64,000 nucleotides of DNA. Source: Antonospora locustae (lineage: Eukaryota > Microsporidia). Location: assembly GCA_007674295.1 (NCBI GenBank), contig CM017454.1:1-64000 (forward strand). The letters run 5' to 3'. The position numbers were made by a program, and so were the translations under genes. How positions within the stretch are numbered: the first letter of the stretch is position 1; the number at the start of each line of letters is the position of its first letter. The notes beneath the pieces were generated by a model that was not told where the DNA came from, did not search any database, and saw nothing but the letters and a program-made list of their open reading frames with translations. Positions 45,815 to 54,538 of the stretch are shown here, one piece after another.

Positions 45815-46399
45815 TCATATGAAAAATCCTGATGGAACCTTCTTCTGGTATTCCGTATACAATGTGCTACTCTTTGCAACGAGCTGCTCTTCGTCAACTA
45901 TTCTCTCTCTTATTTTGGTAAACATGTAAATCATAATGAAAACAGCACTTACGTAGCTCGTCAAGTAGACACAAGCACCTATTGCAAATGTAAGCAACCC
46001 TAGGTAGAAGGGATGTCTCACATACTGGTACACTCCTGTGCTGATAAACGCCTTTTCCTCCCTCCATTTTCTGCAGCGCTCAAACACAGAGTAGAGACTC
46101 AGAAAGTAGCCGCACAGCATAGCAACAACAAACACCTTCTCCACAACAAGGTACAAAATTGACGAGCGTCTTTTCACGAAAAGGTGTTCACAGAGCAGAA
46201 ATGTTGCGCCAGCACCAATCTCGCCAGGCTTGAAGATCTTCACATTACTATAATGGTCCTTTGATGTTTTTCTGGTTATCAGGCTGTATATAAACATATA
46301 TAAAACTATCAAGGAGACAACGTGCCATAGCCTCGCACTCATACTTTTGCCATATACAAAAAGCGCTCCCATTGTGAAGAAAAACAGCTCTTCGCTCAT
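45815..46399 (-). CDS. STE14: Protein-S-isoprenylcysteine O-methyltransferase
   Basis: Polytopic ER enzyme that methylates the C-terminal prenylcysteine of CaaX proteins. The ICMT signature is near the C-terminus: 'STGVYQYVRHPFYLGLLTFA' then 'FTKIRERIVDEEQLVAKSS' and 'YTEYQKKVPSGFFI' (Ste14 G.Y...RHP.Y.G, RI..EE..L). 194 residues with four to five membrane helices, shorter than yeast Ste14 (239). ATG 46399 is preceded by 'ctgcccttaaaa'. It implies prenylated GTPases and fits the phosphomevalonate kinase at 39809. Confidence 0.9.
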   Translation of the reverse strand: MSEELFFFTMGALFVYGKSMSARLWHVVSLIVLYMFIYSLITRKTSKDHYSNVKIFKPGEIGAGATFLLCEHLFVKRRSSILYLVVEKVFVVAMLCGYFLSLYSVFERCRKWREEKAFISTGVYQYVRHPFYLGLLTFAIGACVYLTSYVSAVFIMIYMFTKIRERIVDEEQLVAKSSTLYTEYQKKVPSGFFI

Positions 46400-46483
46400 T
46401 TTTAAGGGCAGCTTTTTTCGTAAATATAACGGGTGTAAGAAGAGATAGTGCAGACACAAAAATAGCTTTTGTCACAAGACACG

Positions 46484-47038
46484 CTATTCCCTCCTGCCAA
46501 GAAACATGTCCCAGAATGAGCTCTTGGGAATGTTCTGCGGCGTAGTGCCACGAAGTTGCTTTCTGATGACCTCCACACACTTCGCACTTGCAACACTCAT
46601 TCTCCTAAATGCTCTTGTTCGGCGCTCCTCGGCGACCCTGAGTTTGATGTTGCTTCTACGGAGCTCCAAGTCTAGATAGTGTATCCTAGCCACGAGATCG
46701 TCCAGATTCTTCTCGGCTATCTTGTGAGACTTGAGGTGTTTATTGAGAGCATCTGATCTTGTGTATGATTTTGAGCACTTCTGGCACTTGAACGGTCTGT
46801 CTCCACTGTGCTTGCGCAAATGTGCAATCAACGCATACTTGTTTGGTTGTACTTCTCCAAACCTCGAGCATCCCAGCCAGCAGCATTTGAGATCTGCGCT
46901 TACATGCGTCTCCAAGTGCTTTTTTAGTTCTTCAGAATCTCCGCACTCAAATGCGCAGTCCTTCCACAAACACACTGTGGACATGGGAGATCCAATTGCA
47001 GCTCTTTTTTGTGTAGCACCGGTCAGCTGGCTGCTCAT
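46484..47038 (-). CDS. C2H2 zinc-finger transcription factor (Rim101/PacC-like)
   Basis: A 184-residue DNA-binding protein with three contiguous C2H2 fingers: 'CLWKDCAFECGDSEELKKHL...H', 'CCWLGCSRFGEVQPNKYALI...H' and 'CQKCSKSYTRSDALNKHLKS H'. The pattern of two W/C-rich fingers followed by a classical one is that of Rim101/PacC, GLI and ZIC factors. A helical, basic C-terminal segment (about 120-165) could dimerise. The start lies only 40 bp from the divergent 5S rRNA gene. Confidence 0.85.
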   Translation of the reverse strand: MSSQLTGATQKRAAIGSPMSTVCLWKDCAFECGDSEELKKHLETHVSADLKCCWLGCSRFGEVQPNKYALIAHLRKHSGDRPFKCQKCSKSYTRSDALNKHLKSHKIAEKNLDDLVARIHYLDLELRRSNIKLRVAEERRTRAFRRMSVASAKCVEVIRKQLRGTTPQNIPKSSFWDMFLGRRE

Positions 47039-47078
47039 TCCATGTGTTTTTTTAAAATACTTTTTTATGTTAACACTC

Positions 47079-47196
47079 AGCTGCGGTCATATCCACAGTA
47101 GAGCACCAGAACCCGTCAGATCTCTGAAGTTAAGCCTGTGAGAGCCTGTGGAGTACTTGGGTGGGCGACCACCTGGGAAATGCAGGTACTGTAGCT
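47079..47196 (+). rRNA. 5S ribosomal RNA
   Basis: About 118 nt with the conserved 5S core: 'gaagttaagcctg' (box A/loop B-C), 'agtacttgggtgggcgaccacctggga' (box C region) and a closing helix between 'agctgcggtca' at the 5' end and 'gtactgtagct' at the 3' end. A TTTT follows directly. Internal boxes A and C make it a type 1 Pol III gene. It is a single dispersed copy rather than part of an rDNA unit. Confidence 0.93.
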
Positions 47197-47199
47197 TTT
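47196..47199 (+). terminator. Pol III T-run terminator of 5S gene
   Basis: TTTT at the 3' end of the 5S coding region, the minimal eukaryotic Pol III stop. Confidence 0.7.
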
Positions 47200-47309
47200 G
47201 CTTCGGCGTAGTCTGTACGTGTATCCGGCTTCTTCAATGCAATGCTTTCATGATCTCTACGCTGCGGCCTGCAACAGCGCTCTTGGTCTGCAGAAATTTT
47301 ACCCCACAA

Positions 47310-47510
47310 ATGGCGGAGATGGAGGAGAACATAAAGATAAAGCCTGGGTCGTATGCTGGAAGAGTGGACACAAGGAAGTTTGGAAGAGGCTCGCGAAGCT
47401 GCAGAGCCTGCTTCACACACAGAGGCATCATCAGGCAGTACAATCTGTATCTTTGCAGAAGATGCTTCAGAGAATATGCACTGGAAATTGGATTCAAAAA
47501 GGTTGATTAA
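47310..47510 (+). CDS. RPS29: Small-subunit ribosomal protein uS14 (S29)
   Basis: A 66-residue zinc-binding 40S protein. The zinc knuckle is intact: C-x2-C in '[11 protein letters not shown]' and C-x2-C in '[12 protein letters not shown]'; the 'GFKKVD' end is typical (GF.K..). The N-terminus has about ten more residues ([10 protein letters not shown]) than yeast S29 (56 aa). ATG 47310 is preceded by 'aaattttaccccacaa'. It lies 110 bp downstream of 5S; stops of this gene and the next convergent gene are 7 bp apart. Confidence 0.95.
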   Translation: MAEMEENIKIKPGSYAGRVDTRKFGRGSRSCRACFTHRGIIRQYNLYLCRRCFREYALEIGFKKVD

Positions 47511-47517
47511 AATATCT

Positions 47518-48207
47518 TTATTTGCATGCTCCCTCCTTGCGAGTCTTTGTCGCAGCCCTCCCTCGGGACAGCCTTTCCGGAGGCTTTGGAACTGCAGCAT
47601 GTCTTCTGGGATATCTCCGAGTTTTTGGTGTGTTGTCAGGAATCTTATACTCCATCTTTCGTGCCTTGATCTTTCCTGCAAGGACAAGAAAGCAGATGCA
47701 TAGAACAACGTATGCATCTGAAAGCTGCAGGCAGCGTGCACTAGACACAACAAGGATATTGCCAATCAGATCGGTAAAGTTGTGTCTGGAAAATGCAGTT
47801 GTCTTCTCGCCAAAGAATATCTTCTGCACGGTGATCCCCGTGAACTCATTCATTATCAGCCATGTGATGATGTTGGACAGCGATTCTTTGCCGTTTTTCA
47901 TGTCACACAGAAGATAGATACGCCCGATGGTTGGAAATACAAACATCGTACTTGTGATAAGCTTTATGTCCTTTACAAGGGTGAACAGAGCGAGGCCTAG
48001 AAAGTACGACCCAAGAACCCTATGGTCTATAGTTGCCTGCTTGTACACCAGGTTGGCGCACAGTGGGGCACTGAAAAACATAATGAACGACGGTACCACA
48101 AGTTGTGTTAGGGACCGCCCAAGATCATGCTTCTTCAGCGCAACACAACCGTCTACAACAGCACCTGCGATGACTACGGGTGACAGGTAATCAGGTATTC
48201 TATCCAT
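47518..48207 (-). CDS. Hypothetical multi-pass membrane protein, 229 aa
   Basis: Four to six hydrophobic segments in residues 8-185 ('SPVVIAGAVVDGCVALKK', 'LVVPSFIMFFSAPLCANLVY', 'YVVLCICFLVLAGKI'), then a 45-residue Arg/Lys/Pro tail. TRIC-type channels or nuclear-envelope proteins with basic tails were considered but no motif is decisive. The start at 48207 follows a TATATAAGAG element by about ten bases; no C-run. Confidence 0.65.
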   Translation of the reverse strand: MDRIPDYLSPVVIAGAVVDGCVALKKHDLGRSLTQLVVPSFIMFFSAPLCANLVYKQATIDHRVLGSYFLGLALFTLVKDIKLITSTMFVFPTIGRIYLLCDMKNGKESLSNIITWLIMNEFTGITVQKIFFGEKTTAFSRHNFTDLIGNILVVSSARCLQLSDAYVVLCICFLVLAGKIKARKMEYKIPDNTPKTRRYPRRHAAVPKPPERLSRGRAATKTRKEGACK

Positions 48208-48215
48208 ACTAGCAC

Positions 48216-48226
48216 TCTTATATACT
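48216..48226 (-). promoter_or_regulatory. TATA-like element before membrane-protein gene
   Basis: On the minus strand 'gagtatataagagtgctagtATG': a TATATAAG string very close to the start codon, as expected for the short 5' UTRs of microsporidia. Confidence 0.4.
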
Positions 48227-48412
48227 CCCATGTGACGCAAAGGGGTGTTTGTTTGAAATGAAGAGCTAGATGTTTGGTGGTCACGCAAACGCGTCTTCGG
48301 CGCCTTAGAGCAAGAAAGAAGTCTGCACAGAGTCTGTCTTTGGCCCTTCAGCGTGCAACTTGCACAGGACATCTTCATGGTGCATGAGCAGGTGGATGCG
48401 GCACCATTCTGT

Positions 48413-48742
48413 TCATCTCAAAAAGGGAATTTTCTCTGCTTGCTTGTTTTCTATTCCAAGCACGTACTCATAGAAGGTGTCTCTATCTTCTGTCTCTGCA
48501 AACTCAAAAAAGCTGTCTACACTCCTTTCCAACGACAGCCGTGGGTTGAAGCTGAATACAAACGATGGGTAGTGCACAGGCACAACAAAGCACACCTTGT
48601 CGCTCTCGCCGTCAACAATCCCTGTGTGATTGGAAAATAACAGCATGTTGAACTCGCTATTAAGTCCGCATATGAACACCCGCCGAGTGGCCTCTTTCCT
48701 GCTTCGAAACAAAAAGTACGGCCTGCTACCCACGAAAATCAT
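48413..48742 (-). CDS. Hypothetical small protein, 109 aa
   Basis: Not recognised. Begins MIFVGSRPYFLFRSRKEATR; beta-rich look, with a Phe-rich stretch ('PVHYPSFVFSFNPRLSLERS') and acidic helix near the end. Its ATG (48742) is separated from the uS7 ATG by only 17 bp and shares with it a C5/G5 run. An intact, protein-like frame in that position supports a real gene. Confidence 0.6.
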   Translation of the reverse strand: MIFVGSRPYFLFRSRKEATRRVFICGLNSEFNMLLFSNHTGIVDGESDKVCFVVPVHYPSFVFSFNPRLSLERSVDSFFEFAETEDRDTFYEYVLGIENKQAEKIPFLR

Positions 48743-48759
48743 AAAATTTCCAACCCCCA
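48743..48759. promoter_or_regulatory. Shared 17-bp divergent start region with C5/G5 box
   Basis: Plus strand 'aaaatttccaacccccaATG' for uS7; minus strand 'tgggggttggaaattttATG' for the hypothetical gene. One element serves as a CCC-type signal rightward and a GGG-type signal leftward. An AAATTT string lies between them. Confidence 0.65.
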
Positions 48760-49347
48760 ATGTCCATTGCATGTGATTCGGGCGAGCTGTTGCTGTTTGA
48801 CAAGTATTCCCGCGATGAAGTTGTTGTCAACGACAGATCCCTCAAGAATTACATTTTCCTGAGGTCGCTGAGCAGCTATCCACACACTGCAAGCCGCAAG
48901 GGAAGTAGACAATTTGGAAAAGGCGAGATACCCATTGAAGAGAGGTTTGTATGCGGCCTCATGAGGAGGGGAAGAAACAGTGGAAAGAAGAGGTTAGCCA
49001 TGGCTGCGTTGAGAAATGCATTTATAATAATCAACACGCTGACAGGAAAGAACCCACTCCAGGTTCTAGTTGATGCTCTGGTGAATTGCGGACCGCGAGA
49101 GGACTGTGCAAGAATCGGAAAAGGCGGTGCCATGAAGCGTACCTCTGTTGATGTGTCACCCCTGAGGAGGTTGAACGTTGCTATATTCCTTGTCTGCAAG
49201 GGCATACGACAGGCCTGCATGAAGAGCACAAAGACAATAGCAGAGGCCATTGCGGACGAGCTGATTGCTGCTTCGAGAAATTCCCCAAATTCGTTTGGAG
49301 TGAAGAAGAAGGACGAGATCGAGAGAATGGCAAAGTCAAACAGATAA
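48760..49347 (+). CDS. RPS5: Small-subunit ribosomal protein uS7 (S5)
   Basis: 195-residue 40S head protein that binds the 18S 3' major domain. Recognisable blocks: 'HTASRKGSRQFGK', 'NPLQVLVDALVNCGPREDCA', 'RTSVDVSPLRRLNVAIFLVC' and the C-terminal 'KDEIERMAKSNR' (KDE.ER.AKsNR in all eukaryotes). Slightly shorter at the N-terminus than yeast (225). Start context 'aacccccaATG'. Confidence 0.97.
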   Translation: MSIACDSGELLLFDKYSRDEVVVNDRSLKNYIFLRSLSSYPHTASRKGSRQFGKGEIPIEERFVCGLMRRGRNSGKKRLAMAALRNAFIIINTLTGKNPLQVLVDALVNCGPREDCARIGKGGAMKRTSVDVSPLRRLNVAIFLVCKGIRQACMKSTKTIAEAIADELIAASRNSPNSFGVKKKDEIERMAKSNR

Positions 49348-49441
49348 CTAAAATTTCATTCGGACTCAGCACAGCCTGGCACACGCAGATTCACTGTAGA
49401 ACGGGGCAGCCCCAAATACAAGTTGCTGACTTTCTCCGCTT

Positions 49442-50971
49442 TCAGGCCTGCTTCTCCTCCTTCATGGATTTTCCGGCCTTTATTATCTCGTCGACCAGAA
49501 GCAGATTCATTGCCGCTGTGCACGAGTTCACAAGCACTCGCATCAGCACACAAAGATTTTCAGGCACTTCCTCGTATTTGTACTCGCCGCTCTCCATCTT
49601 TCCGACATCTTCTTCGACATTTCTCCCGCTATTTCTAATGAGAACCTTTGCCATGTCTAGATACGAGTCACGTAGGATCCTGAAGCCTAAGTTGTCTGTG
49701 CCACTTTCCTTTGCTTTTATGTCCATTAGCCTGCTCAGCTTGTGATATAGCTGGATACCTCCGTTTATAAACACCTTGTCGCGCATTGCATGCGAGATGC
49801 TTATCAGCGTTGATTTTACGGCGCCGACAGTCCTCTCCATCTCTGCATCATTGCTTCCCCGGACAAGTATTGTGCAGCTTTCCTTGAATGGCGTTCCTTC
49901 AACAAACGTATACTTGTCTTCGCCTACTGTGTGCACTGTGACTCGGCTGCAAAACCCAAGGTTTTTGACGTCAAGGCCGCTAACTGTGCTCACAAGATTC
50001 CCCCCGCACATTCTGACAAGTCTCTCCATGTTTCGTCTTTTTGCTCGCCGAAGCGCCAATACCTTTTCCGCAGCAAGAATCTCGAGGCTGAACGGGTCGA
50101 TGCCTCTTTCGCTTATTACCACCAGGTTCTTTCCTCTCTCTTTTCTCAACCTTCTTGCGAACTGTGCCACAGCCATTGCTCTTTCGAGAATAAAGGCCTT
50201 CTCACTCTCTACCATTTTCTCTCTTTGCTCGGCAGTGCTGTAGTAGAATGTGGAGTTTATCTCTGGTTTTTCGTACTCCAGCGACATGTTTGTTATCAGT
50301 ATGGCTACGTTTTCCAGGTGCTGAGGCATGGACATATGGCGCCCCGCATGGTCTAGCACCAGACCCTCCACAAGCCTCGTTTCGCGCAGGTTTCCCTCAC
50401 CCATCTTCATTACCTCTATCATGTTTATATCAAAAAACTCGGAATTCTTGATGTTCTGCAGAGCATCAACAACAATCCCTGCAAGCTTCCTTGCAACACT
50501 CGCCTCAACCTTTGTGCTCAAGCTTGTGAATGCTATATTCTCAAGAACACCCTCCTCCAGAGGTCGTGCTTCTGACTTCAGATAGTCCACAAGCACGGTT
50601 TTTGCTTTTTCGAGAGACTCAACAATTTTGTGCAAGCCTGCACCATCGCTAAAGTAGCGAAAGCCGTTCAGAAACGTCCTGCAGCAGAGAACAACAAAAG
50701 ATGAGGTGCCGTCACCCACCTCTGTTGCAAGCGAGTTTGTCAATCTTGTGATTACAACGGCCGTTGGATGCGAAAATTGGATTTCCCTGCTCAGCACAGA
50801 GCCATCCTTTGTTGTCTTGATTGTGCCGCTGGGCGTTATCAACATCTTTAGCGTACCAAAAGGACCTATGTTTGTTTCATACACTTGACTCAACGAAGTC
50901 ATGGCCATCGCATTCAGCTTAATTGCCTGTCCAGCCTGAGTCATCTGAGTTTCAGCTGATAGATACGACAT
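49442..50971 (-). CDS. CCT6: CCT/TRiC chaperonin zeta subunit
   Basis: Group II chaperonin subunit (509 residues) of the ring that folds actin and tubulin. ATPase motifs are 'NIGPFGTLKMLITPSGTIKTTKDG' in two parts (NLGPKGT and TKDG) and 'EVGDGTSSFVVL' with the catalytic Asp. Cct6 signature parts are the 'KMLITPSGTIKTTKDGSVL' wording and 'GLVLDHAGRHMSMPQHLENV'. ATG 50971 directly follows 'tacaccc'. The chain ends soon after 'LLLVDEIIKAGKSMK', as usual. Confidence 0.93.
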   Translation of the reverse strand: MSYLSAETQMTQAGQAIKLNAMAMTSLSQVYETNIGPFGTLKMLITPSGTIKTTKDGSVLSREIQFSHPTAVVITRLTNSLATEVGDGTSSFVVLCCRTFLNGFRYFSDGAGLHKIVESLEKAKTVLVDYLKSEARPLEEGVLENIAFTSLSTKVEASVARKLAGIVVDALQNIKNSEFFDINMIEVMKMGEGNLRETRLVEGLVLDHAGRHMSMPQHLENVAILITNMSLEYEKPEINSTFYYSTAEQREKMVESEKAFILERAMAVAQFARRLRKERGKNLVVISERGIDPFSLEILAAEKVLALRRAKRRNMERLVRMCGGNLVSTVSGLDVKNLGFCSRVTVHTVGEDKYTFVEGTPFKESCTILVRGSNDAEMERTVGAVKSTLISISHAMRDKVFINGGIQLYHKLSRLMDIKAKESGTDNLGFRILRDSYLDMAKVLIRNSGRNVEEDVGKMESGEYKYEEVPENLCVLMRVLVNSCTAAMNLLLVDEIIKAGKSMKEEKQA

Positions 50972-51458
50972 GGGTGTAATTTTTATTTTTTTAAAGCAGT
51001 TTGTAAAACTGAGACAGCACATTGTAAGTGATTTTTTGCATACAGTTAGTGGAACAACTGCTCTTCTTAGGCATGAACTTCCGTAGACAAGTCCGACGCT
51101 TTGAGAGGCTCCAATGCATTTCTACACGCAACAGGCTTTGATCTTGATCACTGGTAGCGTGTACCAATGGTTTTAGCTCGAAATTTCCGTAGTCCGAGCC
51201 CAACTGAGACTCTTGCGTCGTTCAATTTTTGTTTTCGAATGCTTCACTTCTAATTACTTTGACATCTTGCGATATTACAAAATAATTTAATTATTTTCAT
51301 TTTGCGACAGCTGCAGCCTCCCATGAGGCTCTTACTGGTTGCTCTGCTCTAAGTATAATCCATTGACCAACTTTCATATGTGACCTCTGCAGCACTGGTA
51401 TTGGTTTAATGAAGTATCATGCTCACATGAAACCTGTAATAATTTAGAATGTTGTTAT
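50972..51458. other. Intergenic, nothing recognised
   Basis: About 490 bp between divergent CCT6 and homeobox genes. AT-rich stretch near 51270-51310. No tRNA or RNA motif seen. Confidence 0.45.
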
Positions 51459-51890
51459 ATGGACACAAATGTCCACTGCATGGGTGCGCAAAAGATATCG
51501 GAAAATACGGACGACAAGAAGGAGGCGTATGAAGATGGCGGCGCACCTGCAAAGAGAACCAGAACAATAATGACACCCGAGCAGAATAATGTTCTAATGA
51601 AGTTTTTTTTGATAGACCCTTTTCCAAGTACCGAGACTAGAAAGAACCTTGCAAAGAGCCTTGGAATAAGACCGCGCACTGTGCAAATATGGTTTCAGAA
51701 CCAAAGGCAGAAGGCAAAGAACAGGAGCCACGGTGTTCAACGGTCGGATATATGGCCCACATACACAAACTTTCCTATACCAAACAAGGTAACACGCAAG
51801 AGCAGCCTAGAGGTACTAGCTGATGTTGCATACGATGAGTATTGCAGATTCTGCAGTAAAAAGGGACTGTTCAAGCACAAGAGTGTCTAG
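51459..51890 (+). CDS. Homeodomain transcription factor
   Basis: A 143-residue protein with one 60-residue homeodomain (about 26-87): 'KRTRTIMTPEQNNVLMKFFL', then 'PSTETRKNLAKSLGIRPRTV' and helix 3 'VQIWFQNQRQKAKNR' with the invariant W, F, N and R. Residue 50 of the domain is Gln, which favours TAAT-type sites. Flanks are short and unstructured. Microsporidia keep a small set of such proteins, some fungal mating-type-like. No C-run at its ATG. Confidence 0.92.
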   Translation: MDTNVHCMGAQKISENTDDKKEAYEDGGAPAKRTRTIMTPEQNNVLMKFFLIDPFPSTETRKNLAKSLGIRPRTVQIWFQNQRQKAKNRSHGVQRSDIWPTYTNFPIPNKVTRKSSLEVLADVAYDEYCRFCSKKGLFKHKSV

Positions 51891-51981
51891 CACAGAAGGA
51901 ACCAGGTATACGCACTCATATATACAGCACATATTTAGCTAACTACGAACTCCATCCCCTTCTGTATTTCCAAGAACGTCT

Positions 51982-52161
51982 TTACATGTTTTCAAGGTGT
52001 GGTGTAGACATTCTGTAGTCATTCGTCTCAAGAGCTTTCAATAGAATGTCTTCCGTAAAGAGCTGCTTGAAAAATGCATAAAAAAATTGAAGATTCTCTT
52101 TGTTAGAGTGCACTCGCCAATATTCACATAACGCAGGGATTTTTTCTGATATGAAATCCAT
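51982..52161 (-). CDS. Possible small protein, 59 aa
   Basis: Frame MDFISEKIPALCEYWRVHSN to ...PHLENM, helical and aromatic ('ENLQFFYAFFKQLFTEDILL'). 'gatgacacccgcgacaagg' precedes the ATG, consistent with the C-run rule. No family recognised. It is divergent from Pwp2 with 116 bp between starts. Confidence 0.4.
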   Translation of the reverse strand: MDFISEKIPALCEYWRVHSNKENLQFFYAFFKQLFTEDILLKALETNDYRMSTPHLENM

Positions 52162-52277
52162 CCTTGTCGCGGGTGTCATCTTTTCTCTCTATACTGAAGA
52201 CGTCCTCATACGCAAGGACATGCGCATAATGTTGGACTGTGCCACTGTCGGCTTTGTATGTCTTTTTTGCCACCCCT

Positions 52278-54419
52278 ATGAGTTACAGTGTGTCCTTTGC
52301 AACACCCTCAAAGTCATCCGGGCTTTTACTGGACAGCGACATACACTTTGCCTCTTCATCGTTTATCTTCAGCAGCAGCTCATTTGTGTCTGTCGGAGAA
52401 GAGATACTCATGCTTCAGAGGTCTGGTCGCTATGTAGTTGCAACAGAAAAGCGCATTCTTGTTGTGTCTAATAAGGTCATATGCAGCCTCAACCGAGTAG
52501 CAACCGCGCTTTCCGTCAAGGACGATCTCATAGCAATTGGTTTTCGTCAGTCGGTGGAGATATGGAAGCTGCACACAACAGGAGATAACAATGAACATGT
52601 CAAACCGTTTTTCAGTCTCAAGAGAAACTTTCCAGGACACGCAGAGAGCATCACCAGTATTCTGTTTCTGGATGGTCTTGGTATCGTGTCTACCTCGCTT
52701 GACTGCACAACAAGGTTCCATGCTTGCGACACGCACAACCTAGATGCCATGCAAGTGCATAAGAGAGACGATGCTTTGACACGCAGTGCGGCGATGACAG
52801 AAAGGCACGGAGCCAAGGTGATAGCTAAGCATAGCTCCACGCCGCTGAAGGCCTTTGAAATCGATGGCTGTGTAGCCATTGTGACAAGAAGAGGCGTTGT
52901 CAGCTACATTGACCGCAATTGGAATACTGTGTCCAAAGTATATGTGACGGGCGAAGTGGTTTCTGCTGCAAAGTGCAACGGTGTCGTCGCTGTTCTTGCA
53001 AGAACGAGTGACAGTAAGTTGCATGCTGATAAGGGAGGCTTTCAGAGGCTGGTTTTGGTAACAAAGGAGGAAAAAAAAGAGGTGGAGGTGAGCAGCGACT
53101 TTTTTGAGCTAGCAGCGAATGATAGCCTGATAGTGTTGAAGGGAGACAGCATATCTGTGTATGACCTAGTCTCTGGCACGCTCACTAGGCTTATAGATCT
53201 TATAGACGTAACAGCTATGTGTGAGCACAAGGACAGGCTGGTTGTTGGGTGCGCAGACCACAGACTTAGGCTCTACAGTCCCTTTGCGAGAACGGCGTAC
53301 GAGAAATCTGGTGCAGAAGAGGGCATCGCTGCAAGGTTAGATGCACTAAGACAATGGCTGGATCCTGTTAAGTTCCACGATGAGAATGTGCAGGAGGTAC
53401 CGCTTTGTATCCATATGGCAGACAACATACTTCTGTCTCTCACGCTCAGCGGATATGTGTCTGTGTTCAACGTGTCTGACAGGAACTGCTTTCGAACATT
53501 TCCGCTGAATTTGAAAGTGAGGACCTCTGCGGTGAGTCCCGACTTCTCTGTTCTTTTTGTATCCGGTTACAAGCTCCATATTGTCGACATAAAGCGGGGA
53601 AGAAAGGTCGATGAATACGACTACCAGGTGCTCTCCATAAAGTGCACAAGAGACAAGGCCTACTTTCTCACGTTGGATGCATTTATAGTATACGACTACA
53701 GTGATTTTACGTCGCACACGATGAGACTAGAATCAGGTGTTGTATGCGATGAGTTATCAGTCGTAGCAAACAATACAGTAACTATGTACGACCTTAGTCT
53801 GAACTATGTAAGAAGCCTGAGTGGAAGCCGTGTATTCTGCAGTAATTCCAGGAGAATTGTTGTGGATAATAGGGGAGTGGAGGTCATCGAGTTTGAGAGC
53901 ATGGAGAGCGAGAAGCTGGATGTCAGTGACCCGCGCAGCGTTGTGTGCTCATGCACATCCCGCAGAGTGTATGTTCTCACTGAAAACTCTGTAGTTGTGT
54001 TCGATTTGAGCACACCATTCACCGAAATTGACCTAGACGCATCAATCCAGTTGTTCGATAGTGCGCTTTCAGGCTCACGTCTATATGAGGCACTTGCAAT
54101 TGCAGCCAAGCTTGGGCGAACCGATCTATTGAAGGTGGTCATGCGTATGTCCTCATTTAGTGTTCTGAACTTCAACCCGAGACATGTTTTTGCAATCAAA
54201 AGGGCAGCAGTTGACATGATTGAAAGTGATACGATGGCTGCAATGAGATGGCTGCGGACGTGCCTATTTGAGCACGAGAACCTCGAGCTTGAGGACACGG
54301 AGATTCACAGAGTAAAAACAGTACTGGAAAGGGCAATGGACGAGGGCAGGAGAAACTGGAGGGCACTATGTAGAATAAAAGAGAGGGCACTCCGCACCGA
54401 GAAGGCCTCTACGCAGTAG
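52278..54419 (+). CDS. PWP2: WD40 protein Pwp2 (Utp1), U3 processome
   Basis: A 713-residue beta-propeller protein of the UTP-B subcomplex that assembles on the 5' ETS. WD-type blades are degenerate but visible ('FFSLKRNFPGHAESITSILF' is the blade 3/4 'LHRTYTGH.D.I' segment of Pwp2; later 'CEHKDRLVVGCADHRLRLYS' and 'VCSCTSRRVYVLTENSVVVF'). The C-terminal part contains 'EIDLDASIQLFDSALSGSRL', corresponding to the Pwp2/Utp12-type helical domain ('f.p.dLd...t.......l'). Shorter than yeast (923). First ATG is 52278, right after 'gccacccct'. Partner of Mpp10 at 37163. Confidence 0.8.
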   Translation: MSYSVSFATPSKSSGLLLDSDIHFASSSFIFSSSSFVSVGEEILMLQRSGRYVVATEKRILVVSNKVICSLNRVATALSVKDDLIAIGFRQSVEIWKLHTTGDNNEHVKPFFSLKRNFPGHAESITSILFLDGLGIVSTSLDCTTRFHACDTHNLDAMQVHKRDDALTRSAAMTERHGAKVIAKHSSTPLKAFEIDGCVAIVTRRGVVSYIDRNWNTVSKVYVTGEVVSAAKCNGVVAVLARTSDSKLHADKGGFQRLVLVTKEEKKEVEVSSDFFELAANDSLIVLKGDSISVYDLVSGTLTRLIDLIDVTAMCEHKDRLVVGCADHRLRLYSPFARTAYEKSGAEEGIAARLDALRQWLDPVKFHDENVQEVPLCIHMADNILLSLTLSGYVSVFNVSDRNCFRTFPLNLKVRTSAVSPDFSVLFVSGYKLHIVDIKRGRKVDEYDYQVLSIKCTRDKAYFLTLDAFIVYDYSDFTSHTMRLESGVVCDELSVVANNTVTMYDLSLNYVRSLSGSRVFCSNSRRIVVDNRGVEVIEFESMESEKLDVSDPRSVVCSCTSRRVYVLTENSVVVFDLSTPFTEIDLDASIQLFDSALSGSRLYEALAIAAKLGRTDLLKVVMRMSSFSVLNFNPRHVFAIKRAAVDMIESDTMAAMRWLRTCLFEHENLELEDTEIHRVKTVLERAMDEGRRNWRALCRIKERALRTEKASTQ

Positions 54420-54538
54420 CCAACATACCAGGTCATCATAAATGTAACAAAGGTTTCATTTGTATGGCAACATGCTTTTTGAATGCAGACGAGGTGAGTA
54501 TCGCACTACAGGCCTCTGTCCTAACATGTCTTCTTTTT

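Noticed and set aside
45357..45929. 190-codon plus-strand frame
   Set aside because: Antisense to the signal peptide of the secreted protein and to the end of ICMT; Cys/His-rich composition typical of shadow frames.
47130..47765. 211-codon minus-strand frame
   Set aside because: Crosses the 5S rRNA and uS14 genes on the opposite strand and has no recognisable domain.
47518..48207. Assignment of the multi-pass membrane protein as a TRIC channel
   Set aside because: Helix count and size are compatible but none of the family's Gly-rich or PIP2-binding motifs could be placed, so it is left hypothetical.
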